Positions 12,419 to 24,470 of a DNA stretch of 64,000 bases are shown piece after piece; the first letter of the stretch is position 1, and each line of letters begins with the position of its first letter. Source of the stretch: Fasciola hepatica. Lineage: Eukaryota > Platyhelminthes > Trematoda > Plagiorchiida > Fasciolidae. The DNA lies in NCBI GenBank assembly GCA_948099385.1, contig CANUEZ040000031.1, positions 1,729,001 through 1,793,000 on the forward strand, written 5' to 3'. The notes beneath the pieces are model-generated. The model saw only the letters and a list, made by a program, of their open reading frames with translations. It searched no databases and had not been told where the DNA came from. Made by a program: the position numbers and the translations under genes.

Positions 12419-13710
12419 TCACAGCGGATCCCAGATATGTTCACCGACCGATCAAGCATGAAATGGATTTGGTAAGGTTAGTTACGGTACAGTTCTGAGT
12501 AGCCTAAATTTGCCAGGGAAAACACCTAATTTAGAGAGCGCATCAAAAGCTAATCCATCATAGACAGATAGTCTTGGTGAACACCAGTACAGCCGTTTCA
12601 TGGACTTTCTGAAATAGAGGTCGAGGTTTAGACTGATGTGGTAGATGAATTCTGAAGATCAATTTTTAAACAAGGATGCAGCTTCACTGTGCAGCATTAA
12701 TGCCGATGTGTGCAGTAGCTGCCGGAGATATTTGAGCGATCACAATCCCCACACTTTACCCAATCAAACCACTATTCCAGTCTCCTTCAAATCAGGAACG
12801 TCCATGTAGAACCATGTTACCGATATTGCTCCACCTATGGAACAGGTACGATCAGCTGTATTAGGTAAGTGGATCCTCACAACAGTACTGTCCTTATATG
12901 CTGTAAACAGTCGGTTTTATAATTAGTCCATCTTCACAGTTGGGAGTTAGAATTTGCTGATTTCATGGTGTTGAAGAAGAAACGAGTCAGTTGAAAGATT
13001 ACCAGAATAGTTACTTCGCTCTTTCTGACGACCCACAGGTACAACTGAATATCATCAGCTCAAATTTGTAAATTTTGGTCAAACTAGCTTCCCCATATTT
13101 TTGCAGTATCAGTTACCAGGCAAAAATAAATTGGAGCATATGGAGTTGTAATTTCGAGGAATGTGACGTTATCCAAACTAACAATCTGGGATTCACAGAT
13201 TGTTCGGATAATGCTCAAACACCTTTGATATTGAGGATGGTGGAAAACTATCCAAGTTTGTTTTGCAAGAATGAAGTAAAGCAACAGAGCGTGAACTACC
13301 AATCACCTTCATCCAATGAGAAAAAACCTGGTCCTACTTGAAGTATTATCAAATCGCACTAAAATGCACAATGAAACAGGTTTCAGTTAACACATCTATA
13401 CTATTTACTCAAAACAAAAATCACACCTCCCGTTAAAGAAATGCTATTGTTCATTTTATCCATCACTATGGAGGAAGAAAAAAAAATTTACATCCAACCA
13501 ATTGTCGTGTATTGTGTACCGTCTCTACTTCCCTGTTCCACTATTGACAGAGGATTGCAAATTTATTACGTTGGCCACTGAAAATGATACAGTTAGTTGT
13601 ATTCTTCATTGGTCAAATGTGGTACGTTTTCGAGACATACGTTTAGTACACTGATGAGCAACTATAGGCTTACGCCCACTCCCGACCTTTGACCAGTCAC
13701 GATAAAATGA

Positions 13711-14345
13711 GTGTCAAATTGGCCTGTGGACACAACCAACATGATACACCCAAACTTCGTAATAGTTTTCACTCTGGTCGCAATCCAGTGTTCGGTGATG
13801 GGTGAATGTCTTTTGGAATGTAAAACTGGACGCAACCCTTGGTGGGTGAAGATGGAAGTTGACCCGCATGTTGGATCGGTATCTCATAACCGTGTAGCTG
13901 CAAATATTGAAGAGTGCCAATCAAATGCTCTGAGATGGAGTTTGACTGTGAACATAATCGTATTTGACACGGTAGGTTCAATAAATTTGTAATTATGTGA
14001 TCTGGTTTTGTACACATTTTCCGAGCCACGGATCCTCGGGTTGTCATCTGTTTATGGGGAAAGAATATATGGCACTGAGAAAATGCCAGATAATCATCAT
14101 TATATCGATGGATCTGCCCACCTCACGTCCCACAACTGTCTATGACTGTTTTTTCCAGAGATCGGGTTATTGCTCTTTTGCAACCATGTCAAACATACCG
14201 GAGCAATCAACTGAACCGTCCACGAGACAAGTGTACTTGAAGGTGTGCTGTGGTAAGCTGTTTTCCATTCGATGTTCCTTACTACATGTCTACTTGAATC
14301 ATTCGTTTGCGATTTTAATAGCTAATTCTTTCTAATGTAGGATAA
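13711..14345 (+). pseudogene. Possible 3' end of a duplicated gene in A2
   Basis: This corresponds to 5356-6103 of A1. The first open segment (13711-13989) ends at the shared stop. The second (to 14252) has moved into a different frame, so A2 carries a frame shift near 14000-14060 that the other copies lack. The conserved core YDCFFQRSGYC and the end VYLKVCCG are intact. The donor GTAAGC at 14253 and an acceptor ending TAATGTAG at 14340 bound an 88-base putative intron, followed by TAA at 14343-14345. The frame shift makes this copy the most clearly broken. Function is unknown. Confidence 0.22.
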
Positions 14346-14552
14346 CCTAAAAACAACAGTAGGGGAAAAGTCTATCCGTCTTTTTGATCATTTTGCACAC
14401 ATGCGCACACAAAATGCTTTGTTATGCCCTGATCTTGCTGACTCCTTCGCCCCCTCCATTACATTTTCTGATTTTACAAATGACGAACTACCGGCCATCT
14501 GATCTTCCGTTTTACATCTCAGATTTGTTTCTGTATTTGACTCCTGTTATTG

Positions 14553-14558
14553 AATAAA
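14553..14558 (+). promoter_or_regulatory. Candidate polyadenylation signal, A2
   Basis: AATAAA lies about 208 bases after the putative stop at 14343, at the same place as in A1 and A3. Confidence 0.35.
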
Positions 14559-15000
14559 TACACATTTATTGGATCACTCAGTAATTGTTCATTTTTACAT
14601 TTATTTGGGTTGATCGAACAAACATCAACGCAAACTGTAGTCTTAAATTTACAGGCAAGTTACCGATGGATATTATTGCCAATAAGCCAACTGAACTTTG
14701 TTCGTCAGTCGAATTTCCTGGACGATGTGTATGATGAGTTTCAGGCTTTGGTTCCGGGCTGAACGACGCAGTCGATGTTTTCGAACGTCACACTTTCCCA
14801 GGGTACATTGCTTTCGCCTGTCAATTAGGAGCATGCTCGAACTTTTCAATGAAATTAAAAGGAAATTGATATAGATAAAATGAAAATAATAGCACCGTCT
14901 ACCATAGAACAAGAGAATTATCCGCTTAGATCGTAAAAGTGTACGGAGAGCAACATAAGGTTTCCCATTACCTTGTTTCCGATAAAGATGGCAATAACAG

Positions 15001-15020
15001 TATTGGTAATATTACCAATA
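15001..15020. repeat. Perfect 20-base palindrome
   Basis: TATTGGTAATATTACCAATA reads the same on both strands. The equivalent place in D3 (about 44050-44075) has lost the symmetry, so it is specific to this copy. Confidence 0.85.
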
Positions 15021-15727
15021 ACAGTAAAAAAACTGACGTAGAAGAAAAGACATTGGAGAACGAGCTGATTTTAAGGAAACTTAACTTGTGTCTATTGCTG
15101 TCGTGGGTTACTAGCGTAAATACACAATGGTGAGTGAGGCTGACCATATCGGAATAAAACTTCCCTAACAGTGCTTTAGATTTTGTATGGTGCAGAGCTA
15201 AGGGAAATAATTTCGCCCGATGCGGAATGATCGAAAGAAGTACAAGTGATCAGAGTTGGTTGCTCCCCGTAAGGTCCGGAATTCCGTGTTTTTGGGTGTA
15301 TCAGTTTCGCTGTCATTCTTGACGCTTTTGGTTATTTGGGATATCCTTTGCACACTGAAAACAAGTTTGACCGACCTGATCGTTACTCTCTTTGCCATGA
15401 ACAACGGGTGTTGACGAAATAATTTTGGTGGATTCACAGATAGTTTACGGGTGTTTTCGCTCACGTGTCGTTCGGTGACAGGAAAGTACGCCATGAAAGC
15501 TCTTGTGTTTTTATAATCAAGCAAAACGGTTGGTGTTCTTTGATTTCAAATGACCAATATTTAGTCATTTTACAAAAATAGCTTGTGCACTGAGAATAAG
15601 TAAATGTATGGGGTGAAATGAATGAGAGGCGCACAAGCGCACGATATTTAACACTTCGATGTTCCTTTAGTCGGCGAGTGAACCAAACACTTGCAGTAGA
15701 GGCAGCAAATTTTTGAGTGATCGAAAA

Positions 15728-15964
15728 TCACAAATATCTCACGAGTAGTTTACTCTCATCATGTTCTTTGAATAAGAAACGTTCAAGGCGATTCATGTGA
15801 CAGATCATACTTGACTGTGTTGATGAATTTGACGAATGACGTTTTCTGAGTGTATCTTGACAACAGTTACTTGGAATAATATATGATATAGACTTTGTCG
15901 ACGGTACTTTATTGACCTTCGTTAGGCTTCCAACGAAGAAGCTTTGGGAGTATTTATCCTTCAT
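15728..15964 (-). other. Short ORF shared with D3, unrecognised
   Basis: A 78-codon minus-strand frame starts with ATG and is mirrored at 44814-44996 with a similar sequence (shared SISYIIPS and CCQDTLRKRHSSNSS). The D3 version is shorter. It is serine-rich and lacks a signal peptide or clear domain. Two related copies staying open over 60 codons is weak evidence of coding. It may be an exon remnant or chance. Confidence 0.15.
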
Positions 15965-16056
15965 AAATGAAACCTAGGAAAACCTGATATCGCGGCATCG
16001 ATAAGAAAATGCTACTCAGTTCAGAGAGTGACATAGTAGGTCCAATAACTGTTTCC

Positions 16057-16066
16057 GGGGGGGGGG
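16057..16066 (+). repeat. Run of ten G residues
   Basis: A G10 run follows CTGTTTCC. D3 has a run of the same length at 45089-45098, although the bases just after it differ. Confidence 0.8.
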
Positions 16067-17931
16067 TCGAGTTTCCAATTCCAGTATACTAGCAACAACC
16101 ACTGGTGACGATTCCCAATTACAAGTCTCTGACAACGGCCAAAATGTGATACCATGAGCTACCCCATCATGCAGTAACCGCCATGCATTTCGCAAATTGG
16201 TGATCCCGAAATTCCGTTAGAAGGAACCTTGAGTTGTTTTGTATCATCGACTTCATAGGTCACTAGAGGACTTTCCCGAATTTCATAGTGATAGTCACCG
16301 GGTTTTCGCTGAATACTCGTGGGATGATTTGCATATTATAAGATGGACACTTTAAATTGGCTGAAGAATTGGTTTTTTGGATCTGTGTCACAAAATGTAT
16401 GCTGACCGCATGGCCACATGTGGTGAAATTTCTTCACAATTCTGATTCGAATTTGTGAATTATACATTTAAGCAAATTTGAAGAAAGTAAAGAACCCACA
16501 CCGACCAATGATTAGTTTTGTGTGGCTGTCGTTTTATGTTGTGTTGCTCGTGAATCATTCAGTTCCCCTTCAACTTACATTAGCAAAAATGGTAAATTTC
16601 TACAACACAACGCGTTCTGGGTGACTGATCAACTACGTACTGTCTGCTTTCTGCTAATTTGATAGTAATTGGATGTGTTTTGTCACCTAATGTTATCTCG
16701 TTCTTTAGCTTGTTCTCACTCAAAGCTGATCACACGTTGATCCATACATTTATGTTTATATTCTACCTACTGAAAGTTGGATACATCAATGAATATTCCT
16801 TAAAACGTTTGCAGATGGGTTAGAAATTTACTCACCCAATTCAACATTAGAATAGTGTTGGCCTGCAAGGGTAAATGTTCCATCGACATCCTACAAAGTA
16901 CAGTACAGCTGACGCATAGTATAGGAACGATGTCAACCTTTCTGAAAACAAAAGAATTTGTTGCCACAGCCTTAGTAATACCACTGAACATCATGTGGAC
17001 AACGATTTCATGGAAATATGAAAATGGCTCTTTGTAAGAGAGCTGACCGAATTGCTGTTAGACTGTTATTGAGAGGGATCATTTATATACACCGGCGGAC
17101 AACTTAGATCCTAGTCCTAGCGAACAATCCGAAAACTGATGGAAGTTCCATTACCAAATTCCAAAACAATTTTCAGCTGCTCCGATTTCTGTCACACGTT
17201 GGTTGAAAATAAAATGGTTTTGAAACTGAATATATGTTAAATGGTTCAATTGTAGGATAAAGGTGTTTACACTGATTCATTCACCATTCTTCAATAGAGG
17301 TACAAGAATGCTACTTGATTAGTCCAGGCCGAACACTTTGATATTCCGGATAAGACAATGACAGGAACCCGATGTGTTTTCACGCAAGCTTGCACACGTT
17401 TACGTTTTCTATTCGCATCCAATCATGGCTCTTCAGTGTGTAAGGAGAAGATTCATTTTCACAACGTATGCAACCGTATTCTATTTATTAATTTTGTGAT
17501 CAGGATGAAACGGGTACAAATATGTGAAACTCTAGCTAAATTCCGTATAAACTGTTTATCTTATTTTTTAGTCGAACTCAGAACATTATTGCAGTAGGTA
17601 TACATTCTGTCAGTGGTTAGTTAGTGATTCGCTCCATGACATTTTGTAAAAATCAGAATATATTACTCAGAAGTACCGTCTCAACAACCTGTGAATTTTA
17701 GTTGATTCATCCGATTGGTTTTATGACAGTTGTGGCCATCGTAACAGTTCAGTGTATATTATTTTGACAGAAACGCCCTGTAAACAATAGTTGTCATAGC
17801 AGAATGGCAAAAGAAGGAAGGCAGTCTTCACCGGAAGTAGCCTAAAGACAACAACTCCCAGCCCCATTCAGTTCAGGTTCGGAGGATAAGTGGTGGCCGG
17901 GTATATGGGATAAGATGAGAAACAAGTTGAG

Positions 17932-18120
17932 CTATGATATACAGCAAAAATTCAAAATGGTTGGGCATACTGGTACGAACTGGAATTCGTCCACGGAGTG
18001 CAACACCCTATTGAGTCTAGTTTGTGACACCTCAGTTATGTGAATATTCCGGTGCAAAAACATATATTCATCAGAAAGGAATGAAAATGTTATCCTATTC
18101 CTGAATAAGTAGAATAGCAT
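17932..18120 (-). other. Short ORF shared with D3, unrecognised
   Basis: A 62-codon ATG-initiated minus-strand frame is kept at 46966-47154 at equal length. Shared stretches include NRITFSFLSDE and RVLHSVDEFQFV. About ten residues differ, mostly from replacement changes, so purifying selection is not evident. No family was recognised. Confidence 0.15.
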
Positions 18121-19665
18121 TCTACAATAGTTTTTTCACCGTGCCGGCCAGTCTAAATGTCTTTGTCTATCGAAGTAATTTTGAGACGGGTGTCAACTGA
18201 TATACAGACGCGGTTGTTCCCATACCGTTGTCAGTGGGTGCGAATAAACCGTAATCCACTCAGAGACCCATTCTGGAAAATGGTTTGAGACAACCTATCA
18301 AGTCTGTCTATTCATCTATCCTATACATTGAATGAATATTTCTTTTTTTGGCAAGGCTGAACTTACAGCTACCGCATACGACACCAAGGGACCTTCGGTG
18401 ATTCAATGTGTGTAAACGTAACACGAGCAATTGCAGGAATCAAAATTTCCCTATTCACGACATATCACGAATCCAGTCACCTAACTAGAGAATTTTGTGG
18501 ATTGTGGGTGGTGAACTGAATACCATGGTAAATTTGCATTCCCCACAGTTGATCGGATCACAGTACGATAAATAAGGAGACCATACATTTGTATAGATGC
18601 TGATCAACTTGACAGTCATCTTTGATTAAGTTCCGAGCTGTTTATAGTTATCTAGCAAGGTCAGTGTTAGTCTCAACGTTTCTGCTTCATTCAATGTGGA
18701 AATTCTCTTGTTTCATCTGATAGCAGTCCGAGGGACATCATTGGAAGTCTGGTCACTTCCTATTGGTTCTTTCATTCCTGATTGATTTCCTCAAAATTCC
18801 ACCGTGGAATTGGATAAATGGTTTTAGGTTTTCTCTCAAACGAGTTCTGTATTTGCTTTCATTCGCCGTACGACTTTGTTCTTAAATTTGTTGACAATTT
18901 TTTTTCTCGTTCTGATGTGTTCATCAAGTGTGACAATATCTGTTGGCCCTCCATTGAGCTTCCATCTCTGCGAGCAAATCTCTTCCCAGATTAGCAACGT
19001 CTAACTGATCGCGATATCTTCCCAAGAATTGTGAACAATAAGCACATAGAGAAAGGACGTAAATAAGAGAGATAAATAAAGTCGAATCGAATGAGCCACT
19101 CGGAAGAATAACGCAGAATTTTGGACTTCGTTTCATGTGTGTTGTCGGGATCTGAGAATGCAATTACTCTCATTTGAATAAATTTAAGTTTTTCGAGTTT
19201 GTTTTTGGTAAACACAGGGAACGACTGAAAGGCCGCGCTTTTTATCATCTGGTTTTTCTCTGGCAACTGAAATTGTTTGCGACCTTGTCCACAATGCTAA
19301 TATTGACTTAGGCTCTACTCATCGATCCTATTCGGATAACAACTATAAATTATCCTCTAAGGTTGTGAGGATGAAACGGGGAAGAATCGCCAAACTGTCA
19401 TTATTACTACTGAATAATTCACTCCTGATATAAATCAACTGCATTTGACCAAAGGTTTTACTCCTTATCTATGGAAAAGAGAACATTGTCCGTCATTCTG
19501 TTGGAAGTGTGCCAAACGTAAAATATCAACGCAATTTAACAAAAGTTGCTTTACTTAAGGATTATTACGAACCTCAAAGGGATGTCTAGATTGATGAATA
19601 ATACAAAGTAAATGAACATAACATTGGTCGCTATTCTTTCAATCATTACTTCATCAATCATCGTC

Positions 19666-20109
19666 AGAACAAACAACGTGGCGAATGAACTCGTTTTCAG
19701 TTGGTACTACTCACAAAGATACATATCACATTTTACTCACAAATTAGGAAAGGGGAATGATCATCAAAATCTGTTCCTACGTGGGCGTGTGTGCATGCGA
19801 AATTGAATACTTTTACTCCTCAAATAAAGAGCAATATCTTACTTTGTTCCTTCAATGGAACAAGAATAAACTGATTTGAAAAGATGATAAGAAATGAACT
19901 TCTCTTACTGCGGATTGTTTCTTTACAAAATGGCTTTCCTGAGTAGTTCACTGACCGGACGATACCAGGAGATGAATTGAGATCAGATGGGGCTAGAAGC
20001 CGCTCAGAAGCCTCTATATATGGGTTCGCGATTCATAGGCAACACGGAAACCGAAATTATTCATCGGAGATTATCAGGAGTAGTCAGTGAAACATTTCGC
20101 ACTTCGCAA
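19666..20109. other. No gene seen
   Basis: Unique AT-rich sequence follows the end of the D1/D3 homology. The open segments are short and unconvincing. Confidence 0.5.
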
Positions 20110-20425
20110 TTACCAATTGTGTTCTTTTTCAAACCAGTTGTATGTTTTCGATGGAGGATATGGTGTCAAATTCTGCAAAGTCTTTTTAATTGAATTCACT
20201 AACGTTTCCTGTGGAGCTGGGTACATAGGTCGCCAGACTAGGTGATTATCCGAACACATTCGTGCACATCACCCTGCTTGGCTGAAAACAGCAGCAATTA
20301 AGTTAACCACCAGTGCTGCGTGTTCACAACTTGTGGAGTCAAACCACTCAGTCCAGATGATGAATGCTTTTCGCACCATTTACAAATTCCGGGGTATGCA
20401 AACAAGACTAGTCAAGTATCGTATC
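20110..20425 (+). mobile_element. Penelope-like element remnant, GIY-YIG region
   Basis: Plus-strand translation gives CGAGYIGRQTR at about 20210-20242, a stop, then LSEHIRAHHPAWLK, and further on in another frame HLQIPGYANKTSQ (about 20380-20418). The order YIGR, then a histidine and W-L motif, then an H-L/I-x-x-x-H/G-x segment matches the C-terminal GIY-YIG endonuclease of Penelope-like retroelements. The same order is seen in the better preserved element at 50783-52010. Stops and a frame shift make it dead. No reverse transcriptase part was recognised upstream. Confidence 0.6.
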
Positions 20426-21399
20426 TTAGCCGCAATCTAAATTGTGAGTCTTCGTCTCCACAATCTTCCACTATGTGCTCAGTACCAGTTTGTGCAAGCA
20501 CTTTAGCTCCCTTGGCACACTTCTTGTCCTCAAACACGTGTGCTACCAGTTGATCACTCCAAACTGTGATCAATTTCACATGCACACAACCACCCATGTA
20601 GAGGCAGATTCTGACGATCATTTCTCTTTCCGATTTTGTATAATATAATGTTATATATTTTTATGAGTATGACTAACTAAAAACGAGTTTGTTCGCCAAG
20701 CTGCTTATTCCTAAAACATTTTGTTGGATTCTTCTCTAGCTCTGTTTGGAGCGGATTTGACCTCGTTTGTATTTTGCAATGTAATCAACACGATTTACTG
20801 GGGTTGTAGCAAATATGGAAGCACACATGTTGCTGAGAGAAAATGGTCTATGCTTTCTCACATGAAACTAGCTAGCAGATCAACGGAAACATTTTTCTTT
20901 TAGCTTCCTGCAGACACGCAAGTTTTTCCGGTCATTATGTATTTCTCCGTAACAGAGGCACCCATGTTTTCACACAGTGTCAAAATATTACCTGATAAAA
21001 TTTGCCTAAAATTTGATTCGACTGTTTCTTATTCCGTCAGACGTACTTCGCATAACTCGCTCAAATTATCGGGACTTTTGTTGTTCCCGCAAAACCACCG
21101 TTGGTATACAAATGTTGATGCATTCATTCAAAATATCTAGGTATTTTTTTTCAATAATTACTAATTATTTATACAAACGTAGTGTTCTTCGATCGTTATA
21201 CGGAAGCACCGGCTGGCGACGGCTCAAGTTGACTACGGAATCACTTCCAAAATTTCGTCCCAGATAATATTGAGCTATCAAAATAGGCAAAGAAAGCGTC
21301 TCATATTTAGGAAAAATGACCCCTAGGATAACTCCATTTATCTTATAGAAAAATGTGATATCTTCCAAAGAAATCTGTTTGGAAGCGCAAGAACGATGA
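20426..21399. other. No gene seen
   Basis: A 69-codon minus-strand frame (20412-20621) and several shorter plus-strand frames exist, but none matches a known domain or has a related copy in the window. Confidence 0.5.
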
Positions 21400-22830
21400 C
21401 GGGTTTGATGAACAAACTGATAGGGGGAGGGATATGAACGCAACGTTCAAAGAAGAAAAATAGGGTTTGAACGAATAAACTAATCAAAAGTAGTTGTATA
21501 ACATGAAGACATCCGAAAAAAAGCATCGAAAATTGTTCCTTTTTTACGATAGAGTCGGAGAATGATGACGAAGAAAAAGCCAGGGTGAAGTCAGGTAAAG
21601 CTAAGCTAATACAGTTTCAAAATAGTCGATGGAGCTTGGACTATCAGTGAAGAAATGAAACTGGAAATTGAAATGAACTGCGGTGCAAAGAAAGAGCGAT
21701 AGTGATGGCGGTTGACGTAGGGAGAAAGTGAATATAAAGAAGATCAAAAAAGACGAATGGATAGATCGTATGTTCATGGATTTCAAATGTAAATCAGTTA
21801 TTATCGTTTTCTCTGTTGAAAATTAAATGTGGTGAAGCAGACGAAGAACCGAATCACGAGCGAGGAAAGGAGGGCGAGTTTGGGGACAAAGTATATAGGA
21901 AGAGAGATAGAAGAAATGTTAGACGATAGGTAAAACGGGTGAGATTTGACAGATTAGATCATTGCATTCATTTTACTGCATTTTGAATCATGTGACGAAG
22001 GCCAAAAAAGAAGGCAGGTGTTGGAACAAGCAAATCTATGGTGGAACAGTAGGCAGGAGATATTTGTGTGCGGCAGAGTCGAGGTGATTGATCTGGAGAG
22101 CTCCTTTTTTCTGCATTCAAGTGGACAGATGGATTAGGCCAAAATACTCCTGTCAGAAAGCTGGACAACTCTGGAGTTAATGGCAAAGCTGAGCAAGAAA
22201 TGTATGGTAGGGATGCATATTGATAGAAAATACGGCTGAGACAGAGGGAAAAGGTGGAAACAATAGGTTCTGACATGAAAATGATGTTGGTTACAATAGG
22301 GACTGGTCGGTATTGGAGCGAGGCATAGGAAGAGAAGACACATAGGTATATGTCGAGATGATAGATGTTGGGGGTATAACACAGCGATTGTTATGATGTA
22401 TGAGCTGGTGGCGGTAGATTCGGATTAAAGATGTGAAATGAGGTAGAGAGACAGGGGTAGAGGAGAACAAATAAGTATTTCCGGCCATAGGCGGAGAAAA
22501 AGAACAAGGCCATAGTCGCAGCATGTAGCTGGAGTTAATAATATGAGAAGCTGTTGGTGAACGTACAGTAAATGTAGGTGAGCATACTGAGGAAGAAGGA
22601 CAACAGTGGGAATTCTGAAAGATTGATTGGGTGTGCATAGAGAGGCATAACAAAGACAACGGAAAATGATGCGATTGTTGATAAAATCGTTAGGAGACTA
22701 CACCGTGGCAAAATGATTGACATAAAACTATGTGATCCGTAAGCGGTCCTATTGGATGCTGCAGGACGATGGTAGCGGAACCATTTGTTGCTTAACCGCA
22801 GTTTTTGGATAAGGGTGACCGTGACCTGGA
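21400..22830 (+). other. Purine-rich plus strand
   Basis: G and A dominate the plus strand for about 1.4 kb (for example runs such as GGAAGAGAGATAGAAG), so the minus strand is pyrimidine-rich. The result is several overlapping minus-strand frames rich in Ser, Leu, Phe and Pro. These frames are probably by-products of the composition. The stretch lies directly downstream, on the minus strand, of the LINE C-terminus at 22834-23199 and could be its 3' region. Confidence 0.55.
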
Positions 22831-22833
22831 CAC

Positions 22834-23199
22834 CTAACCTGAAAAACACTTTACGAAGTGAACACGGTGGATACGACCCACCGGCTTATTTGGGCTCACA
22901 CGTTGTTGCAAACAGCCTTCACACCCGATATGTGCCCTCCAAACAGCGGATCTGATCGAATTCCACAATGGAATGGCACGAGTGATCATTGATGATTGGT
23001 CATGGAAACAATGGGTCATGGACGAAGGTACACGATTCAAAATGAGTTCGTACGGTTCGGGAGACGTCTTAGAGGGCAGAGGGCATGAGGACAGCGCTTG
23101 GTAGAAAGGCATTATCAGTATCATCCAGATGCATCTCTCACTGAAGCGACTATAGTAGTGCTCAAGAAATTTGATCAACATTGGAGGTGAAATACTCAA
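22834..23199 (-). mobile_element. Possible LINE C-terminus
   Basis: The minus-strand frame contains PYELILNRVPSS, then CFHDQSS, then TRAIPLWNSIRSAVWRA. The pattern of a short basic stretch, a phenylalanine, R-x-I and L-W-N-S-[IL] is the usual end of CR1/Jockey-type LINE reverse transcriptase ORFs. No palm motifs were found further upstream on the minus strand (23200-24070), so only a 3' piece would remain. It could instead be a chance match. Confidence 0.4.
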
Positions 23200-24129
23200 G
23201 AGCCGAGGGCTGGAAAAAGGAAAGCTGGTAGGGCAACTCAGTCTGCGTGTGCATCAGACGCTGACTTAAGTTTTAACGGCGGTTAACAAAAACTACAAAA
23301 GGACAAACGGTGATTGTGTTTGGTACCATGAGAAAAGGGGGAAACAGAGTCTACAAGAAAGGTTATGGTATTTCCTTCAGTTTGCATAAGACTCCTTATG
23401 CCCACGGCCAACCGAATGTCCAGAATTCTTTCACAGAGACAGGACAGAGTGTCATTGATTGTGCCCACTATTGGTGAGTGAGGGGGGGTTTCGAAGAAGT
23501 TTGCCGTACTTCGAATCCGAGGCCCCTCCCGTATGCCATAGCCTCAGACATGCAATTATTGGGTCACTGTTGTGCACGGGTATCATAAAGACATGGAGGA
23601 GGAAGAATACCGGTTATTGAAGAAGTTTTGTATGTCCAAAGCGCGGAACCGGAGTTGGTCGAGATTCAGGTGTTACCATTGTTCTCTATAAATTACCAAC
23701 GTTGACTGTTCAAACAACTGTTTAGCAAAACGTCTTTGTATGCTTCAAAGGGCAATTCCGTCAGTAACGGAAAATTACTGGGCAATATTCAAGCAAGGGC
23801 CTGATGTGAGATTTTCAGATTCAACTGGTACTGCCACGGAGAAGAAAAGAGCGGAGCAGGATACCCACGCTTGTTCTGTCCTTGACAGTTGGGATAGCGG
23901 CGTGGTCTGGGTGGTTTTGAGAACCAGGGTAGTTGGGCCCAGTTCGCGGATGTTAGGTCGGCCGGTGAATTGAGACCCACCAAGAGATAAAGATGCAGGA
24001 AGAAATGGGGAATTGTAGGGTAAGACCTCATACTTATCACAGGGAGAACAAAAGTCCGGGAATGACACCAAAGGTCAAATACAGAAAGGTCCGTGGAAAT
24101 CTCTTTGAGTGTAGAGGTGGTAAAAATAT
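23200..24129. other. No recognised gene
   Basis: Minus-strand frames at 23283-23468 and 23775-24071 are open but unrecognised. The latter is proline- and serine-rich and overlaps another open frame on the same strand, which points to composition rather than coding. Confidence 0.45.
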
Positions 24130-24470
24130 TAGTGAAATAAGCGTGTGGAACATGATCAATTTCTGATGATTCAGCAGCTGTCTCACGTGATACGGCCAGC
24201 TACTGCTTCATAGCCACTTACGCTAATGAGCCCCAACCAATTAGGGTCGCCGCAGACAAGTCCGTCAAAAGCTGCTTGTGATTGTTCATCTTCGGATCTG
24301 CCAATTATATCCGCTAATTTAGCAAATTTATACAAAACCATTCTGAAAAAATCTACCGTGTTAGTTGGCAGCCATGGCCTTCTTGCTATTTCCCTTCGCG
24401 TAGTTCTGTGTGGGAGTAATTTCGACACATCCTGTCAGTGCAATTCATTACGATTATTACAGAAGTTCTC
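24130..24470 (-). mobile_element. Fragment related to the RTE-like LINE
   Basis: Plus-strand bases 24170-24250 align with 53225-53320 (both read GATTCAGnAGCTGTCnCACGTGATA, then AGCTTCA-like and CAACCAAT). The similarity continues through the ATTACGATTATTACAG stretch near 24445. Since the matching parts of the other copies are LINE sequence read in the opposite direction, this is a minus-strand LINE fragment. It covers the stretch between the YAD box and the GGGV segment and is older than the other copies. Confidence 0.5.

Larger units (their letters stand above)
8021..14827 (+). repeat. Repeat unit A, copy A2
   Basis: A2 is complete, starting 56 bases after the stop codon of the LINE. Its first 1.6 kb is nearly identical to A3. 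From about 9970 on it is the outlier of the three copies: it lacks the TTTTGGGGCGG stretch kept at about 1815 and 39115, lacks about 66 bases at 11175, and has an extra 117 bases at 12302-12418. Its length between shared landmarks exceeds that of A1 by about 220 bases. Confidence 0.88.
6567..19665 (+). repeat. Direct segmental duplication, copy 1 (LINE + A2 + D1)
   Basis: This block is colinear with 35797-48625 in the same orientation. It starts with RTE-like LINE sequence, continues through unit A2 and ends in unit D1. Homology is lost just after the paired GAACATAACATTGG / GGACATAACATAGG stretches near 19612 and 48585. The offset is about 29.1 kb and drifts by some 200 bases through small insertions and deletions. 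Confidence 0.88.
14828..19665 (+). repeat. Repeat unit D, copy D1
   Basis: D1 is colinear with 43875-48625. It is AT-rich and has no recognised protein. Open segments shared with D3 on the minus strand (15728-15964, 17932-18120, 18924-19100) are short and differ by many replacement changes. A run of ten G residues and several small insertions or deletions distinguish or mark the copies. Confidence 0.85.

Noticed and set aside
21601..22849. Series of overlapping minus-strand ORFs
   Set aside because: They follow from the pyrimidine-rich composition of that strand. They overlap each other in several frames and show no motif.
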